Assembly (NCBI GenBank): GCA_963846855.1
Contig: CAWJXK010000013.1
Span: 1-64,000, forward strand
DNA: 64,000 nt
Direction of reading: 5' to 3'
From: CAIWHR01 sp963846855
Lineage (GTDB): Bacteria; Pseudomonadota; Gammaproteobacteria; Burkholderiales; Casimicrobiaceae
A program made the translations under genes and the position numbers. Each line of letters begins with the position of its first letter. Position 1 is the first letter of the stretch. Positions 8,658 through 16,102 of this stretch are shown here, in pieces. The notes beneath the pieces were generated by a model that was not told where the DNA came from, ran no database searches, and saw only the letters and a program-made list of their open reading frames with translations.

Positions 8658-9253
8658 CGCTTCCGCTCTCATCCTCGGTTGAATTTACGCTCTCGATCGA
8701 CCTCGCGCTTGCGTTCATTCTTGGTGGCGGCTTTGGCTTTTGCCTGGAGCGTGCGGGGTTCGGCAGCGCGCGCAAGCTGACGGCCGTCTTCTATCTGTAC
8801 GACATGGCCGTGGTGAAAGTCATGTTCACCGCGATCGTGACCGCGATGACGGGACTGTTCATCCTGTCGGCCGTCGGCATGCTCGACATGACCGAGCTCT
8901 ACGTTGAGCCTACGACCTACATGGCGCAGGCGCTGGGCGGTCTTGTTTTCGGCGCCGGCTTTATCATCGGCGGCTACTGCCCCGGCACGTCGATCGCCGC
9001 GGTCGCAACGGGGCGCAAGGATGGTCTCGCGTTCGCGCTCGGCATGCTGGCCGGCGTCTTCGCTTACGTCGAGCTGACGCCCGGCATCGACGGTTGGATC
9101 AAGGCGAACACGCAGGGCGAAATGACATTGCCGTCGGTCACCGGCGTCACGATGGGCTGGTACGTGCTCGCCTTCGTTGCCTTCCTGATCTTCGCCGGCT
9201 GGGGCATGAGCCGCCTCGAGCGCCGCTTCGGCGGCCTGCGCCCGCGCGCCTGA
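8654..9253 (+). CDS. YeeE/YedE-family (DUF6691-type) transporter, second half
   Basis: This 199-aa membrane protein starts at 8654. The ATG overlaps the upstream stop as ATGA, and GGAAGG at 8641-8646 gives a 7-base spacing. An ATG two codons earlier is too close to that site. Two conserved loops carry Cys30 (GGGFGFCLERAGFGS) and Cys109 (GGYCPGTSIAAVATGRKDG), which are the paired motifs of YeeE/YedE proteins. Translational coupling with the first half suggests a stoichiometric heterodimer equivalent to one full-length YeeE. The protein would sit in the inner membrane and move a reduced sulfur species, probably thiosulfate. Confidence 0.88.
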   Translation: MTLPLSSSVEFTLSIDLALAFILGGGFGFCLERAGFGSARKLTAVFYLYDMAVVKVMFTAIVTAMTGLFILSAVGMLDMTELYVEPTTYMAQALGGLVFGAGFIIGGYCPGTSIAAVATGRKDGLAFALGMLAGVFAYVELTPGIDGWIKANTQGEMTLPSVTGVTMGWYVLAFVAFLIFAGWGMSRLERRFGGLRPRA

Positions 9254-9351
9254 GCGCCGTCTTGGCGAGCGGCCGGATTCGCGCCGCTGCCCTGGATCCG
9301 GCGTCGTTTCCGCTCACCGTGGACCGGCGATTCGGGCTGACGCAGCCCTAA

Positions 9352-9367
9352 TGTGACACAGATCACA
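9352..9367. promoter_or_regulatory. TGTGA-N6-TCACA palindrome upstream of the SQR-like gene
   Basis: The sequence TGTGACACAGATCACA has perfect arms and a spacer unlike that of the other two sites. It lies 98 bp after the YeeE stop, with its centre about 139 bp before the flavoprotein start at 9499. That placement suggests the flavoprotein gene has its own regulated promoter. Confidence 0.72.
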
Positions 9368-9484
9368 GACCTCCCTGGGGACCGGGGATATCTTGGCTGA
9401 AGGTCGAATCCGGTTCAGGCGGGCATGGCGCCCGCCGTCGCGGCCCTCGGTCGCTAATCCAGTCCGTACTCAAACGGACGCTCC

Positions 9485-9490
9485 AGGAGG
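9485..9490 (+). promoter_or_regulatory. Ribosome binding site that sets the SQR-like start
   Basis: AGGAGG ends 2 bases before the ATG at 9493 and 8 bases before the ATG at 9499. Only the latter spacing suits initiation, and it removes two residues (Met-Gln) ahead of the Rossmann strand. The start of the flavoprotein is therefore taken as 9499. Confidence 0.75.
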
Positions 9491-9498
9491 AGATGCAA

Positions 9499-10773
9499 AT
9501 GGCACACGTCGTCGTTCTGGGTGCGGGCCTCGGCGGCATGCCGATGGCCTACGAAATAAAAGAGCAGCTGCGCGCTGGCGACCGGGTCACGGTGGTCGGA
9601 AACGGCCCGAATTTCCACTTCGTTCCCTCGAACCCATGGGTCGCGGTCAACTGGCGCAAGCGGTCGGATATCGAATTCGCCGCAGCGCCATGCCTCGCGA
9701 AAAAGGGCATCGAATTTGATCCGCGCGGCGGGAAACGCCTGCATCCGGAGCGTAGCCAGCTGGAATTGGGCGACGGCACCATGCTCGATTATGACTACCT
9801 GATCATCGCGACGGGGCCGAAACTCGCCTTCGACGAGGTCGAGGGGCTGGGTCCGAACGGCCATACGCACTCGATCTGCCATGTCGACCATGCCGAGAAC
9901 GCCGCCGTCGCATGGGATGCGTTTGTCAAGGATCCGGGCCCGATCGTAGTCGGCGCGGTGCAGGGGGCATCCTGCTATGGCCCGGCGTACGAGTTCGCGT
10001 TCATCATGGAAACGGACCTGCGGCGGCGCAAGATCCGCGACAAGGTCCCGATGACGCTTGTCACCGCCGAGCCGTACATCGGCCACCTAGGCTTGGGTGG
10101 CGTTGGCGACTCGAAATCGATGCTCGAATCCGAGTTACGCGACAAGCACATCAAGTGGATCTGCAACGCCAAGGTCACGAAAGTAGAGGCCGGCAAGATG
10201 TTCGTGGTCGAACACGACGACGAAGGCAAGCCGAAGAAGGAGCACATGCTGCCGTTCAAGTACTCGATGATGCTTCCGGCATTCAAGGGGATCGACGCGG
10301 TGTTCGGCATCGACGGCCTGACCAACCCGCGCGGCTTCATCCTGATCGACGCATACCAGCGCAATCCTAAGTACCAGAACGTCTACGCAGTCGGTGTTTG
10401 CGTCGCGATTCCGCCCGTCGAGGTGACGCCGGTACCCACCGGGGCCCCGAAAACCGGGTACATGATCGAGTCGATGGTGACTGCGACAGCGCACAACATC
10501 CGGTCCGAGCTCGACGGCAAGCAACCGTCCGAGAAGGCGACGTGGAATGCCGTGTGCCTCGCCGATCTGGGCGACACTGGCATCGCGTTCGTCGCGCTGC
10601 CGCAGATCCCACCGCGCAACGTCAACTGGTTCAGCGAGGGCAAGTGGGTCCACCTCGCGAAGATCGCGTTCGAGAAATACTTCATCCGCAAGATGAAGAA
10701 GGGGACATCGGAGCCGTTCTACGAGAAGTACGTGATGAGTGCGCTCGGCATCGCCAAGCTCAAGTCGAAGTGA
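9499..10773 (+). CDS. Sulfide:quinone oxidoreductase-like FAD flavoprotein
   Basis: This 424-aa pyridine nucleotide-disulfide-type flavoprotein has an N-terminal FAD-binding Rossmann motif, VVVLGAGLGGMPMAYEI (4-20), and a second FAD-contact motif, YLIIATGPK (about 100-108). Cys127 (HSICHVD) and Cys159 (GASCYGPAYEF) match the active-site pair of the SQR / flavocytochrome c sulfide dehydrogenase group. Cys301 (GVCVAIPPVE) lies in the second redox region. The amphipathic C-terminus (WVHLAKIAFEKYFIRKMKK) would let it bind the membrane and pass electrons to quinone. It would oxidise sulfide or a persulfide to sulfane sulfur, in the opposite chemical direction to a polysulfide reductase. The SQR subtype is uncertain because Cys301 is not where the classical third Cys lies. 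Confidence 0.83.
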   Translation: MAHVVVLGAGLGGMPMAYEIKEQLRAGDRVTVVGNGPNFHFVPSNPWVAVNWRKRSDIEFAAAPCLAKKGIEFDPRGGKRLHPERSQLELGDGTMLDYDYLIIATGPKLAFDEVEGLGPNGHTHSICHVDHAENAAVAWDAFVKDPGPIVVGAVQGASCYGPAYEFAFIMETDLRRRKIRDKVPMTLVTAEPYIGHLGLGGVGDSKSMLESELRDKHIKWICNAKVTKVEAGKMFVVEHDDEGKPKKEHMLPFKYSMMLPAFKGIDAVFGIDGLTNPRGFILIDAYQRNPKYQNVYAVGVCVAIPPVEVTPVPTGAPKTGYMIESMVTATAHNIRSELDGKQPSEKATWNAVCLADLGDTGIAFVALPQIPPRNVNWFSEGKWVHLAKIAFEKYFIRKMKKGTSEPFYEKYVMSALGIAKLKSK

Positions 10774-10883
10774 GCATGCGCGTGCGATGAGTGACACGGC
10801 TGCCGCTGACATTCATCGGCGCCATACCGGCCACGCCTGGCGGACTGTCGTTCCTACCACTCTACCCATCAACGGGAGCTCAA

Positions 10884-11402
10884 ATGAAAAGTCTCAATGC
10901 TGTTGCCGCGCTCTTCACGGTTGCGCTGATCACGCCGGTCGCCGCCGTGCCCGTGCTGATGTCCGCAGAGTGGGCGAAGGATGCCTGCGAGGCGTGGAAC
11001 AAGGATGCCGTGCTGACGGACAAGCTCGTCGAAAGCGGCTGGGTGAAAAACGACGCCGGCCGCGGGTTCAAAGTGATGGGCGTCTATCGCTCGGATTGCG
11101 GCAGCACGCCCACCGCCGAGCTGCGGGTCGCGCTGAAGGAGGGCAAGGCGATGTGCGTGTACGGTGGCGCGCCCGAAACGGCGAAGCTCGATTCGGGGGC
11201 GGATTACGTGATGAAGGCCGAGACCGTGCGCTGGGTTGAAATGGGCAAGGGCGAGTACGGCCCGATGAAGGCGATGATTTTCGGCCGCCTCGGGTTCGAC
11301 GGACCGATGGGGGAGGCCATGGGCAACATGGGCCCGTTTGAGAACTTCCTCCTGCTCGTCGGCAAGGTACCGGGCGAAACGACCTCGTGCCCGGCGAAGT
11401 AA
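10884..11402 (+). CDS. Exported SCP2-like (sterol carrier-type) protein
   Basis: This 172-aa protein has a Sec signal peptide (MKSLNAVAALFTVALITPVA, cleavage near AAA/AAV at about residue 21). GGGAG at about 10874 precedes the ATG. The mature chain has a C-terminal stretch, MKAMIFGRLGFDGPMGEAMG, that resembles the lipid-pocket end of SCP2 domains. It also has four cysteines (in DACEAW, RSDCGS, AMCVYG and TSCPAK), which could form disulfides in the periplasm. It follows the SQR-like gene by 110 bp on the same strand. SCP2-like proteins are often found beside sulfur-oxidation flavoproteins, possibly to handle hydrophobic quinone or sulfur species. The domain call is moderate and the function is unknown. 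Confidence 0.65.
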   Translation: MKSLNAVAALFTVALITPVAAVPVLMSAEWAKDACEAWNKDAVLTDKLVESGWVKNDAGRGFKVMGVYRSDCGSTPTAELRVALKEGKAMCVYGGAPETAKLDSGADYVMKAETVRWVEMGKGEYGPMKAMIFGRLGFDGPMGEAMGNMGPFENFLLLVGKVPGETTSCPAK

Positions 11403-11457
11403 ACCCTCAAACTACTGGCGCGCGCCGACTGCGCGCGTCTGATGACGCTGATAGACA

Positions 11458-11907
11458 ACATCGAAGTATCCATATCCGCATCTCTACACGGTAAGCGTCG
11501 ACGGAGGACCGACAGGTGGGGTATCGGTGAACGCGACCGGTGTACCCCAAATCGACACAGCTTCGCCGGAACAATTCGGTGGTCCGGGCGGTATGTGGTC
11601 GCCCGAGACTCTTCTATACGCGTCACTCGCCGACTGCTTCATTCTCACATTTCGAGCCCTCGCGAAGGCGTCGAAATGCAATTGGAGCGAGCCCACCTGC
11701 TAGGTCGAGGGCGTGTTAGACCGGGTCGATGGAATCGCGCAATTCACGCGCTTCGCTACGAGGGCGACCCTCAAGCTGGCAGAGGGCGCGGACGTCAACT
11801 TCGCGCATACCCTACTGGAAAAAGCCGAGGATCGATGCCTGATCGCGAACTCCCTGCGCGGGACGCAAGTGCTGGTCGCCAAGGTTATCCGCCCGAGTGA
11901 AGTCTGA
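11458..11907 (+). pseudogene. Broken OsmC-family protein gene
   Basis: One reading frame through this stretch gives an OsmC-type protein. It contains YTVSVDGGPTGGVSV, then the family hallmark FGGPGGMWSPETLLYASLADC, then a second part with RVDGIAQFTRFATRATL and LLEKAEDRCLIANSLRG. The two parts are separated by an in-frame TAG at 11701-11703. At the 5' end the frame has no start codon after the stop at 11452-11454. OsmC-family proteins are thiol peroxidases in which a Cys in the ADC motif is catalytic; that Cys survives here. The gene looks dead through loss of its start and a nonsense mutation. A sequence error at one of these sites is the alternative. Confidence 0.7.
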
Positions 11908-12033
11908 GGACTGTTTGGAGAAGGCCAGTTCGGAGACAAATCCTAGCCATGTTCGGCCGCAATCGCCGTTGCGTTCGTTATTTCGTGGTATGGCGGAGCT
12001 CGTCGGTCGATCGCTTTGACACCTCCCCGCTAC

Positions 12034-12580
12034 ATGACAACCATCCGCATTAACTGCGCGCCGGTGCTCGCTTTGTGGGGGTGTGTGGTGGCCGAACGAC
12101 TGGGGTGGCCGCACGACACGGCCCTCACGCTAGGACGCGCCGTTGCCGGAATGACTGCGCATGCGAAGGGCGTTCGACCCGGTTTGTATGTACAACCCGA
12201 GGGTCGTCCACATCAGCCGCCTCCCGTAGCCCCGGCGGCAGCCACCGGCGTCATCCACCAAGTACCGCTGCTCGGACGAATCGTTCGCGTGGCGGAGTCC
12301 GCAGAGGGCCCGCGTGCGATCAGTAAGAACGTGCTGTCCAGGCGAGGCGGTCGAGCGCTATCTACGCAGCAAGTTCGGAGATCAACTCTGCGCGGCGTTG
12401 ACGGCGATGGAAAGACTCGCGGAAGGTCGGCCAAAAGATACGCTCAACGAAGAGGCATTTCACCTATACGAACAGTTTCGACCGATCGTTCCTTCAGACG
12501 AGCGAGGCTGGGCCGCTAAGGGCGTCCTCGACCTCGACAGAATCCACGCACTCGTGCGTGTGAAGGCTCGACAAGGATAA
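12034..12580 (+). pseudogene. Frameshifted conserved hypothetical protein gene
   Basis: Two overlapping frames together resemble one conserved bacterial protein of about 180 aa with no assigned function. The first half starts at the ATG at 12034 (MTTIRINCAPVLALWGCVVA, then ALTLGRAVAGMTAHAKG). The second half is in the next frame from about 12340 (AVERYLRSKFGDQLCAAL, then FRPIVPSDERGWAAKGVLDL) and stops at 12580. The switch lies between about 12300 and 12345 and needs one net extra base. The family resemblance comes from memory of similar hypothetical proteins. With the broken OsmC gene it forms a decayed patch. Confidence 0.55.
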
Positions 12581-12624
12581 CAACTGCCACGAGATCAGCG
12601 CGCGCCAAGCCGATGAAACGATCA

Positions 12625-13323
12625 TTATTTGATCGCTTGATGGCGATCCAATCGGAACAGAGCAACCAAGAGCCCGATTGTTGCGATCACCAGAAATACC
12701 GGCCCGAATAGCCAGAACACTAGTGGAACTGCGACGAACAGTGATCGGATCCCAACCGCCATCATGTAGCCTGCCCGGTTAAGGCGGCGTGCGACCGCTT
12801 CCGGTGTTAGCGCCTCGTTTGCCTCCCGGAGCTCTTTTGGTACGTTGATCATGAACAAGACGTGGTTCGTGAGGCGAATAGACATGATGAAGGCGAAGAA
12901 AGCGACAAGAAAGTCCGCCAGCAGGCACATTACTTTGATGCTCCACAGCTCGGCGGAGGGTGGCCCGAGGTGATTGACCGCGTGCCAGCCGCGAGCAATG
13001 TTATCCGCCTGGCCGGAGAGCGTGAGCGTGCCAATGATTAGCAATGTGACGGTCGAAACCAACAGGATGCCGGCCATGATGAAATTGCGCAGGGTCTGCA
13101 CAGCCATAACGTCTCTGGACGGATTGGCCATCACGTGCTCCACCCACAACCGGCGGGCGGATTCGTTGATGAAATGGATGGAATAAGCCGGATTCCGCCG
13201 CACCTGGATACTGAGGTAATAGTAATAGCCGCCTATCATCAATGCGCTTAAGGCCAAGGCGAGAAGATCCGGCCCTAACGTTTGGAACCATTGCTGATCG
13301 AACCAAAATCCAGTCACGTTCAC
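12625..13323 (-). CDS. DUF599-family inner-membrane protein
   Basis: This 232-aa protein has about four to five transmembrane helices, with one near residues 15-37, one at 84-105 (FIMAGILLVSTVTLLIIGTL), one near 128-150 and one or two near the C-terminus (LFVAVPLVFWLFGPVFL). The soluble loop YSIHFINESARRLWVEHVMA and the pattern of Arg/Asn residues before helix two fit DUF599 proteins. No function is established for this family. It stands alone on the minus strand, with a broken gene downstream and the His-rich gene divergent upstream. Base composition and codon use look ordinary for this genome. Confidence 0.8.
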   Translation of the reverse strand: MNVTGFWFDQQWFQTLGPDLLALALSALMIGGYYYYLSIQVRRNPAYSIHFINESARRLWVEHVMANPSRDVMAVQTLRNFIMAGILLVSTVTLLIIGTLTLSGQADNIARGWHAVNHLGPPSAELWSIKVMCLLADFLVAFFAFIMSIRLTNHVLFMINVPKELREANEALTPEAVARRLNRAGYMMAVGIRSLFVAVPLVFWLFGPVFLVIATIGLLVALFRLDRHQAIK

Positions 13324-13388
13324 TCCTTGATCTGCGCACTGATGGCCTCCGAAAGGACGCCTGACGATCGCACGGGAAAAGCATACTC

Positions 13389-13637
13389 TTGCGCACTACT
13401 CAGTATGCATCTTCGCTGATGCTCGCCGGCGTAATTTTGCACTTGGTAGAGTCGCACGGTCACGGGCATCAACATGAAGTGACGGAGCACGAACACGCGC
13501 ACCGTCATGACGATTGGCACCATGAGCATGCGCATGACCCGATGCCTGCTGGTGTGCACAGTCACCGGCATCGTCATGAGCCGGTGTGGCACGCACATTC
13601 GCATGTGCCCGACGCACACCATGCGCATCGCCACTGA
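13389..13637 (+). CDS. Small histidine-rich, probably metal-binding protein
   Basis: This 82-aa protein has about 24 histidines, mostly in alternating X-His patterns (HEHAHRHDDWHHEHAHD and similar runs). Asp/Glu fill many gaps. After a short hydrophobic N-terminus (LMLAGVILHLV) nearly the whole chain is His-rich. Such proteins bind Zn, Ni or Cu and act as buffers or storage; similar small proteins with PDAHHxHxH tails occur in Proteobacteria. There is no canonical metal transporter next door, so its metal is unknown. The gene is divergent from the DUF599 gene. A cryptic signal anchor is possible but weak. Confidence 0.65.
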   Translation: MRTTQYASSLMLAGVILHLVESHGHGHQHEVTEHEHAHRHDDWHHEHAHDPMPAGVHSHRHRHEPVWHAHSHVPDAHHAHRH

Positions 13638-13859
13638 GGGGCTATTTTCCCGCCGACCTCGAGATTCGACTAGCGGACCACGTTCGGCCACAGCCGCGCC
13701 GTTTCGTCCGGATCGCCTGTTTGCGGCGAATGGAGAAGCCGACAGGCAAGCCGTGGGCGGTGCCGCAGCGGCGAAGTGTTCGGGAAGGTCCGATCGAAGC
13801 GAAGCGAGACGCGGGGTCCGGCTGACTTCCTCGGGCCTGCGCTTCTATGGAACTAGTTT

Positions 13860-14210
13860 TGGATTTTGAATACTGGTGCGCAATGGCACATGCTGCCGCA
13901 TTGCTATCTCAACTACAAGACGGTGTATCGTCGCTTTCAGCAATGGTGTGAGCGAGAAATTCTGCGCGTTATCTTGGTCGATCTGGCGAATGAGCTGCGC
14001 GATCGAGGTGACATTGATGAGAGCGAGTGCTTCATTGATGTGACTTTTGCGAGTGTTAAGGGCGGTGGCGCAGACATCGGCTTCACGCGGCGTGGCAAGG
14101 GCGTCAAGATCATGGCGATCGTCCACCGCCACGGCTTGCCGCTGTCGGTGAGCACGCACGCGGCGAATCATCATGAAGTCACGCTGGTGCAATTGAGCTT
14201 CGATTCTAAT
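13860..14210 (+). mobile_element. IS5-type transposase remnant, truncated at both ends
   Basis: An open frame from 13866 (TTG) encodes the middle of an IS5-family DDE transposase: the N-terminal part QWHMLPHCYLNYKTVYRRFQ, the first catalytic Asp region (ECFIDVTFASVKGGG), and the conserved KIMAIVHRHGLPLSVSTHAA followed by NHHEVTLVQL. The match ends at about 14207, after which the frame runs into unrelated sequence. The N-terminal helix-turn-helix part and the remaining catalytic Asp and Glu are missing, so it is inactive. I see no terminal inverted repeats or target duplication. Confidence 0.8.
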
Positions 14211-14902
14211 ATAGCAAGGCCCGGGGTCTTCGATCCACGATGGTAGGTTTCCGGGGACCGTCGATATGCCTTGGCGCAACGTTCAGAACAAAACCATGGT
14301 TCCGTCGGTGTGGTCCTGCGGTATGCCGCGAAGGGCGCAAGCATCTTGCACACAGGATCGATCCAGGCGGGATCGAAGGTCGGCGCCAGCTCGATGGAAT
14401 GAAGCGGCACGTGATCGGCAATCGATCGCAGCGCTACCCTCCCCATGTCCCGCGTAGCGATTCCCGATGCTACGGCGACGTTGGCGACGGGCTGTGTCGC
14501 CAACAACTGACCCGGAGTCGCAACTGCGGCGATCCGTGCTGCGATGTTGACTGTCGAACCGAAAAGGTCGTTCGACCGTCGGAGCACCGGACCGTGGTTG
14601 ATGCCGGTTCTCGTCAGCGGAATCCGCGGCTCGGACCGGCACGCCGGAAGCAAACGTCCGAGGACCTGAAGGGCGGTTTCAGGGTCGGGAAATCCAAACA
14701 TCGCTTCGTCGCCGATCCACTTGATCGGCGGCCCGTGCCCGTCGAGAGCCTCGCGCACCAGCTCCTCGAAGCGCTCGAGCACCGCGATTGCCGATGCATC
14801 GCCGAATACATCCGTGATCGCGCTGAAGCCCGCAAGGTCGACGAACGCGACGGTCGCAACCCCGGACTCGAAGCGGTTGTCCGCGCTCACGTCCTTGTCC
14901 AT
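14171..14902 (-). CDS. Class III adenylate/guanylate cyclase-domain protein with a YHS-like Cys tail
   Basis: This 243-aa soluble protein has a class III cyclase homology domain. The first metal-binding Asp lies in VAFVDLAGFSAI (about 17-28), the second in PIKWIGDEAMFGFPDPETA (about 59-77), and the conserved GINHGPVLRRSNDLFGSTVN region follows. After about residue 180 comes a short domain with DPVCKMLAPF and FCSERCAKAYRRSPETYH, which resembles a YHS / TRASH-type metal-binding module with three Cys. The last 20 or so residues are encoded by the IS5 remnant, so the original 3' end was replaced. Whether it makes a cyclic nucleotide is unproven. It could in principle feed a Crp-type regulator. 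Confidence 0.8.
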   Translation of the reverse strand: MDKDVSADNRFESGVATVAFVDLAGFSAITDVFGDASAIAVLERFEELVREALDGHGPPIKWIGDEAMFGFPDPETALQVLGRLLPACRSEPRIPLTRTGINHGPVLRRSNDLFGSTVNIAARIAAVATPGQLLATQPVANVAVASGIATRDMGRVALRSIADHVPLHSIELAPTFDPAWIDPVCKMLAPFAAYRRTTPTEPWFCSERCAKAYRRSPETYHRGSKTPGLAILESKLNCTSVTS

Positions 14903-15165
14903 TATTGATTGTGGTCAGCGTTGGCAATGAGCGTCAAGGGCGGATAAGGCGCCTGGCTACGAACCAGGGGCTCCATGCGCGAGCTCGTGCGCGGATCGCG
15001 GTCGAGTTCCAGCGCCTCTCACCGAAACGGATCGGGGTGAGCTGTATACAAAAACGTAGCAGTGTAGTTTTGCATACCCCTGCATTGCACTGCATTCGAC
15101 TGCGATGGCGAAGGTGCGCGGACGCCGTAGGCAGTTGATAATGCAATAAAATTACATTCAAGATC

Positions 15166-15216
15166 GACGGACTGTTAATCCGCAGGTCCCTGGTTCGAGC
15201 CCAGGTCGGGGAGCCA
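15166..15216 (+). other. 3' fragment of tRNA-Asn (GTT), probable attachment-site remnant
   Basis: The segment matches the 3' two-thirds of a bacterial tRNA-Asn. It has the anticodon arm (ACGGACTGTTAATCCGC, anticodon GTT), a variable loop, an intact T arm (CCTGGTTCGAGCCCAGG), the acceptor 3' strand and CCA. The D arm and 5' acceptor strand are absent; upstream is AT-rich unrelated sequence. A tRNA 3' end starting at the anticodon stem is the usual footprint of tyrosine-recombinase integration. No integrase gene is visible nearby. Confidence 0.7.
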
Positions 15217-16009
15217 TAACCCAGTGTTTTGACGGGCGTTTCCGGACACTCCACCAAGTCCGCCGGTGAATAGGCGGGCGATTCTGGTCGAAACAATAAA
15301 CAGGATTGGGCGAAATCCGGCGTCATCGAAAAACTTCGAAATACTGCGCGCAGCAAAATCTCGAACACCTGACCGCAGAGGCTATTATCTTAGACTTCCC
15401 GGAGTTGTTCGATGAGAGGGCGATAAAGGTGGCGCGAATGCGGCTCAGCCGGTGACCTCAATTACTAATGACCACGCGGCGGCGATGAACGCGGATTGCG
15501 AGTCGAGTCCGTCGGTTTCCGAGGGCGATCTGACGTTCCTCCGTAACCGTCTACCTAAATAGTTACCGGAGTTACTGTAATTAACATACGCTCGGTGCAG
15601 CATGGCACGCGGTTGCCGTAGCCGTACTCAAGACTGAACTTGTCGCGCGGGACGTGGCGATCGAGATCAGCAATTGTTCGCATCGCGGCATCAGACAACG
15701 CATCCGCCGTGCGCATGCGGGCGAGCAGCCTTTCCACGGGTTATTGATCCTCCGGTTTGCCCGACCTCTCAATCCTGCGTCCTGCAGTGTATCGTTGTGT
15801 TCGAGTGTGTCCGGGACCGGTCTGTTAATCCGCGGTTCCTCCGTCTCGGCTAAGATCATCGTCTCAATCCCATCAAGCCTCGAAGCGGCTGAAAAGCATC
15901 AACTGTGACCCACCCACATTGACTGTGCCGTAACTGTGCCTTGGATAGACTGATTTCGAGATTGGCAAGCGTTGCAAGTTATTCATTTACACATGTTAAA
16001 GTGGGCCGA
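15217..16009 (+). other. Stretch without a recognisable gene
   Basis: I see no convincing coding region, RNA or insertion sequence between the two tRNA fragments. Short open frames lack ribosome binding sites and known motifs. Composition is less G+C-rich than the flanks in places. A segment near 15824-15840 (CTGTTAATCCGCGGTTCC) partly resembles the anticodon stem of the tRNA-Asn fragment. Confidence 0.5.
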
Positions 16010-16060
16010 CTCCGCCTCATAACCCGAAGGTCGAAGGTTCAAATCCTTCCCCCGCAACCA
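16010..16060 (+). other. 3' fragment of tRNA-Met (CAT), probable attachment-site remnant
   Basis: The anticodon loop CTCATAA, an intact T arm (GAAGGTTCAAATCCTTC) and an acceptor 3' strand with CCA (CCCCGCAACCA) are visible. The 5' side of the anticodon stem no longer pairs (TCCGC against CCCGA), and the D arm and 5' acceptor strand are missing. Identity therefore begins at the anticodon loop, as expected for an integration site. A terminator follows 12 bp later. Confidence 0.65.
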
Positions 16061-16071
16061 AATAATTCAAT

Positions 16072-16102
16072 GGCTTGCCACGAGGCAAGCCCTTTCTGTT
16101 TT
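16072..16102 (+). terminator. Rho-independent terminator after the tRNA-Met fragment
   Basis: An 8-bp perfect stem GGCTTGCC / GGCAAGCC with an ACGA loop is followed by TTTCTGTTTT. It probably once ended a tRNA transcript. Confidence 0.8.

Noticed and set aside
13860..14250. Complete insertion sequence
   Set aside because: The transposase lacks both ends and no terminal inverted repeats or target duplication were found.
14934..15368. Minus-strand open frame of 144 aa containing GSPTWARTRDLR
   Set aside because: This wording is the well-known spurious translation of tRNA 3' ends and matches the tRNA-Asn fragment here.
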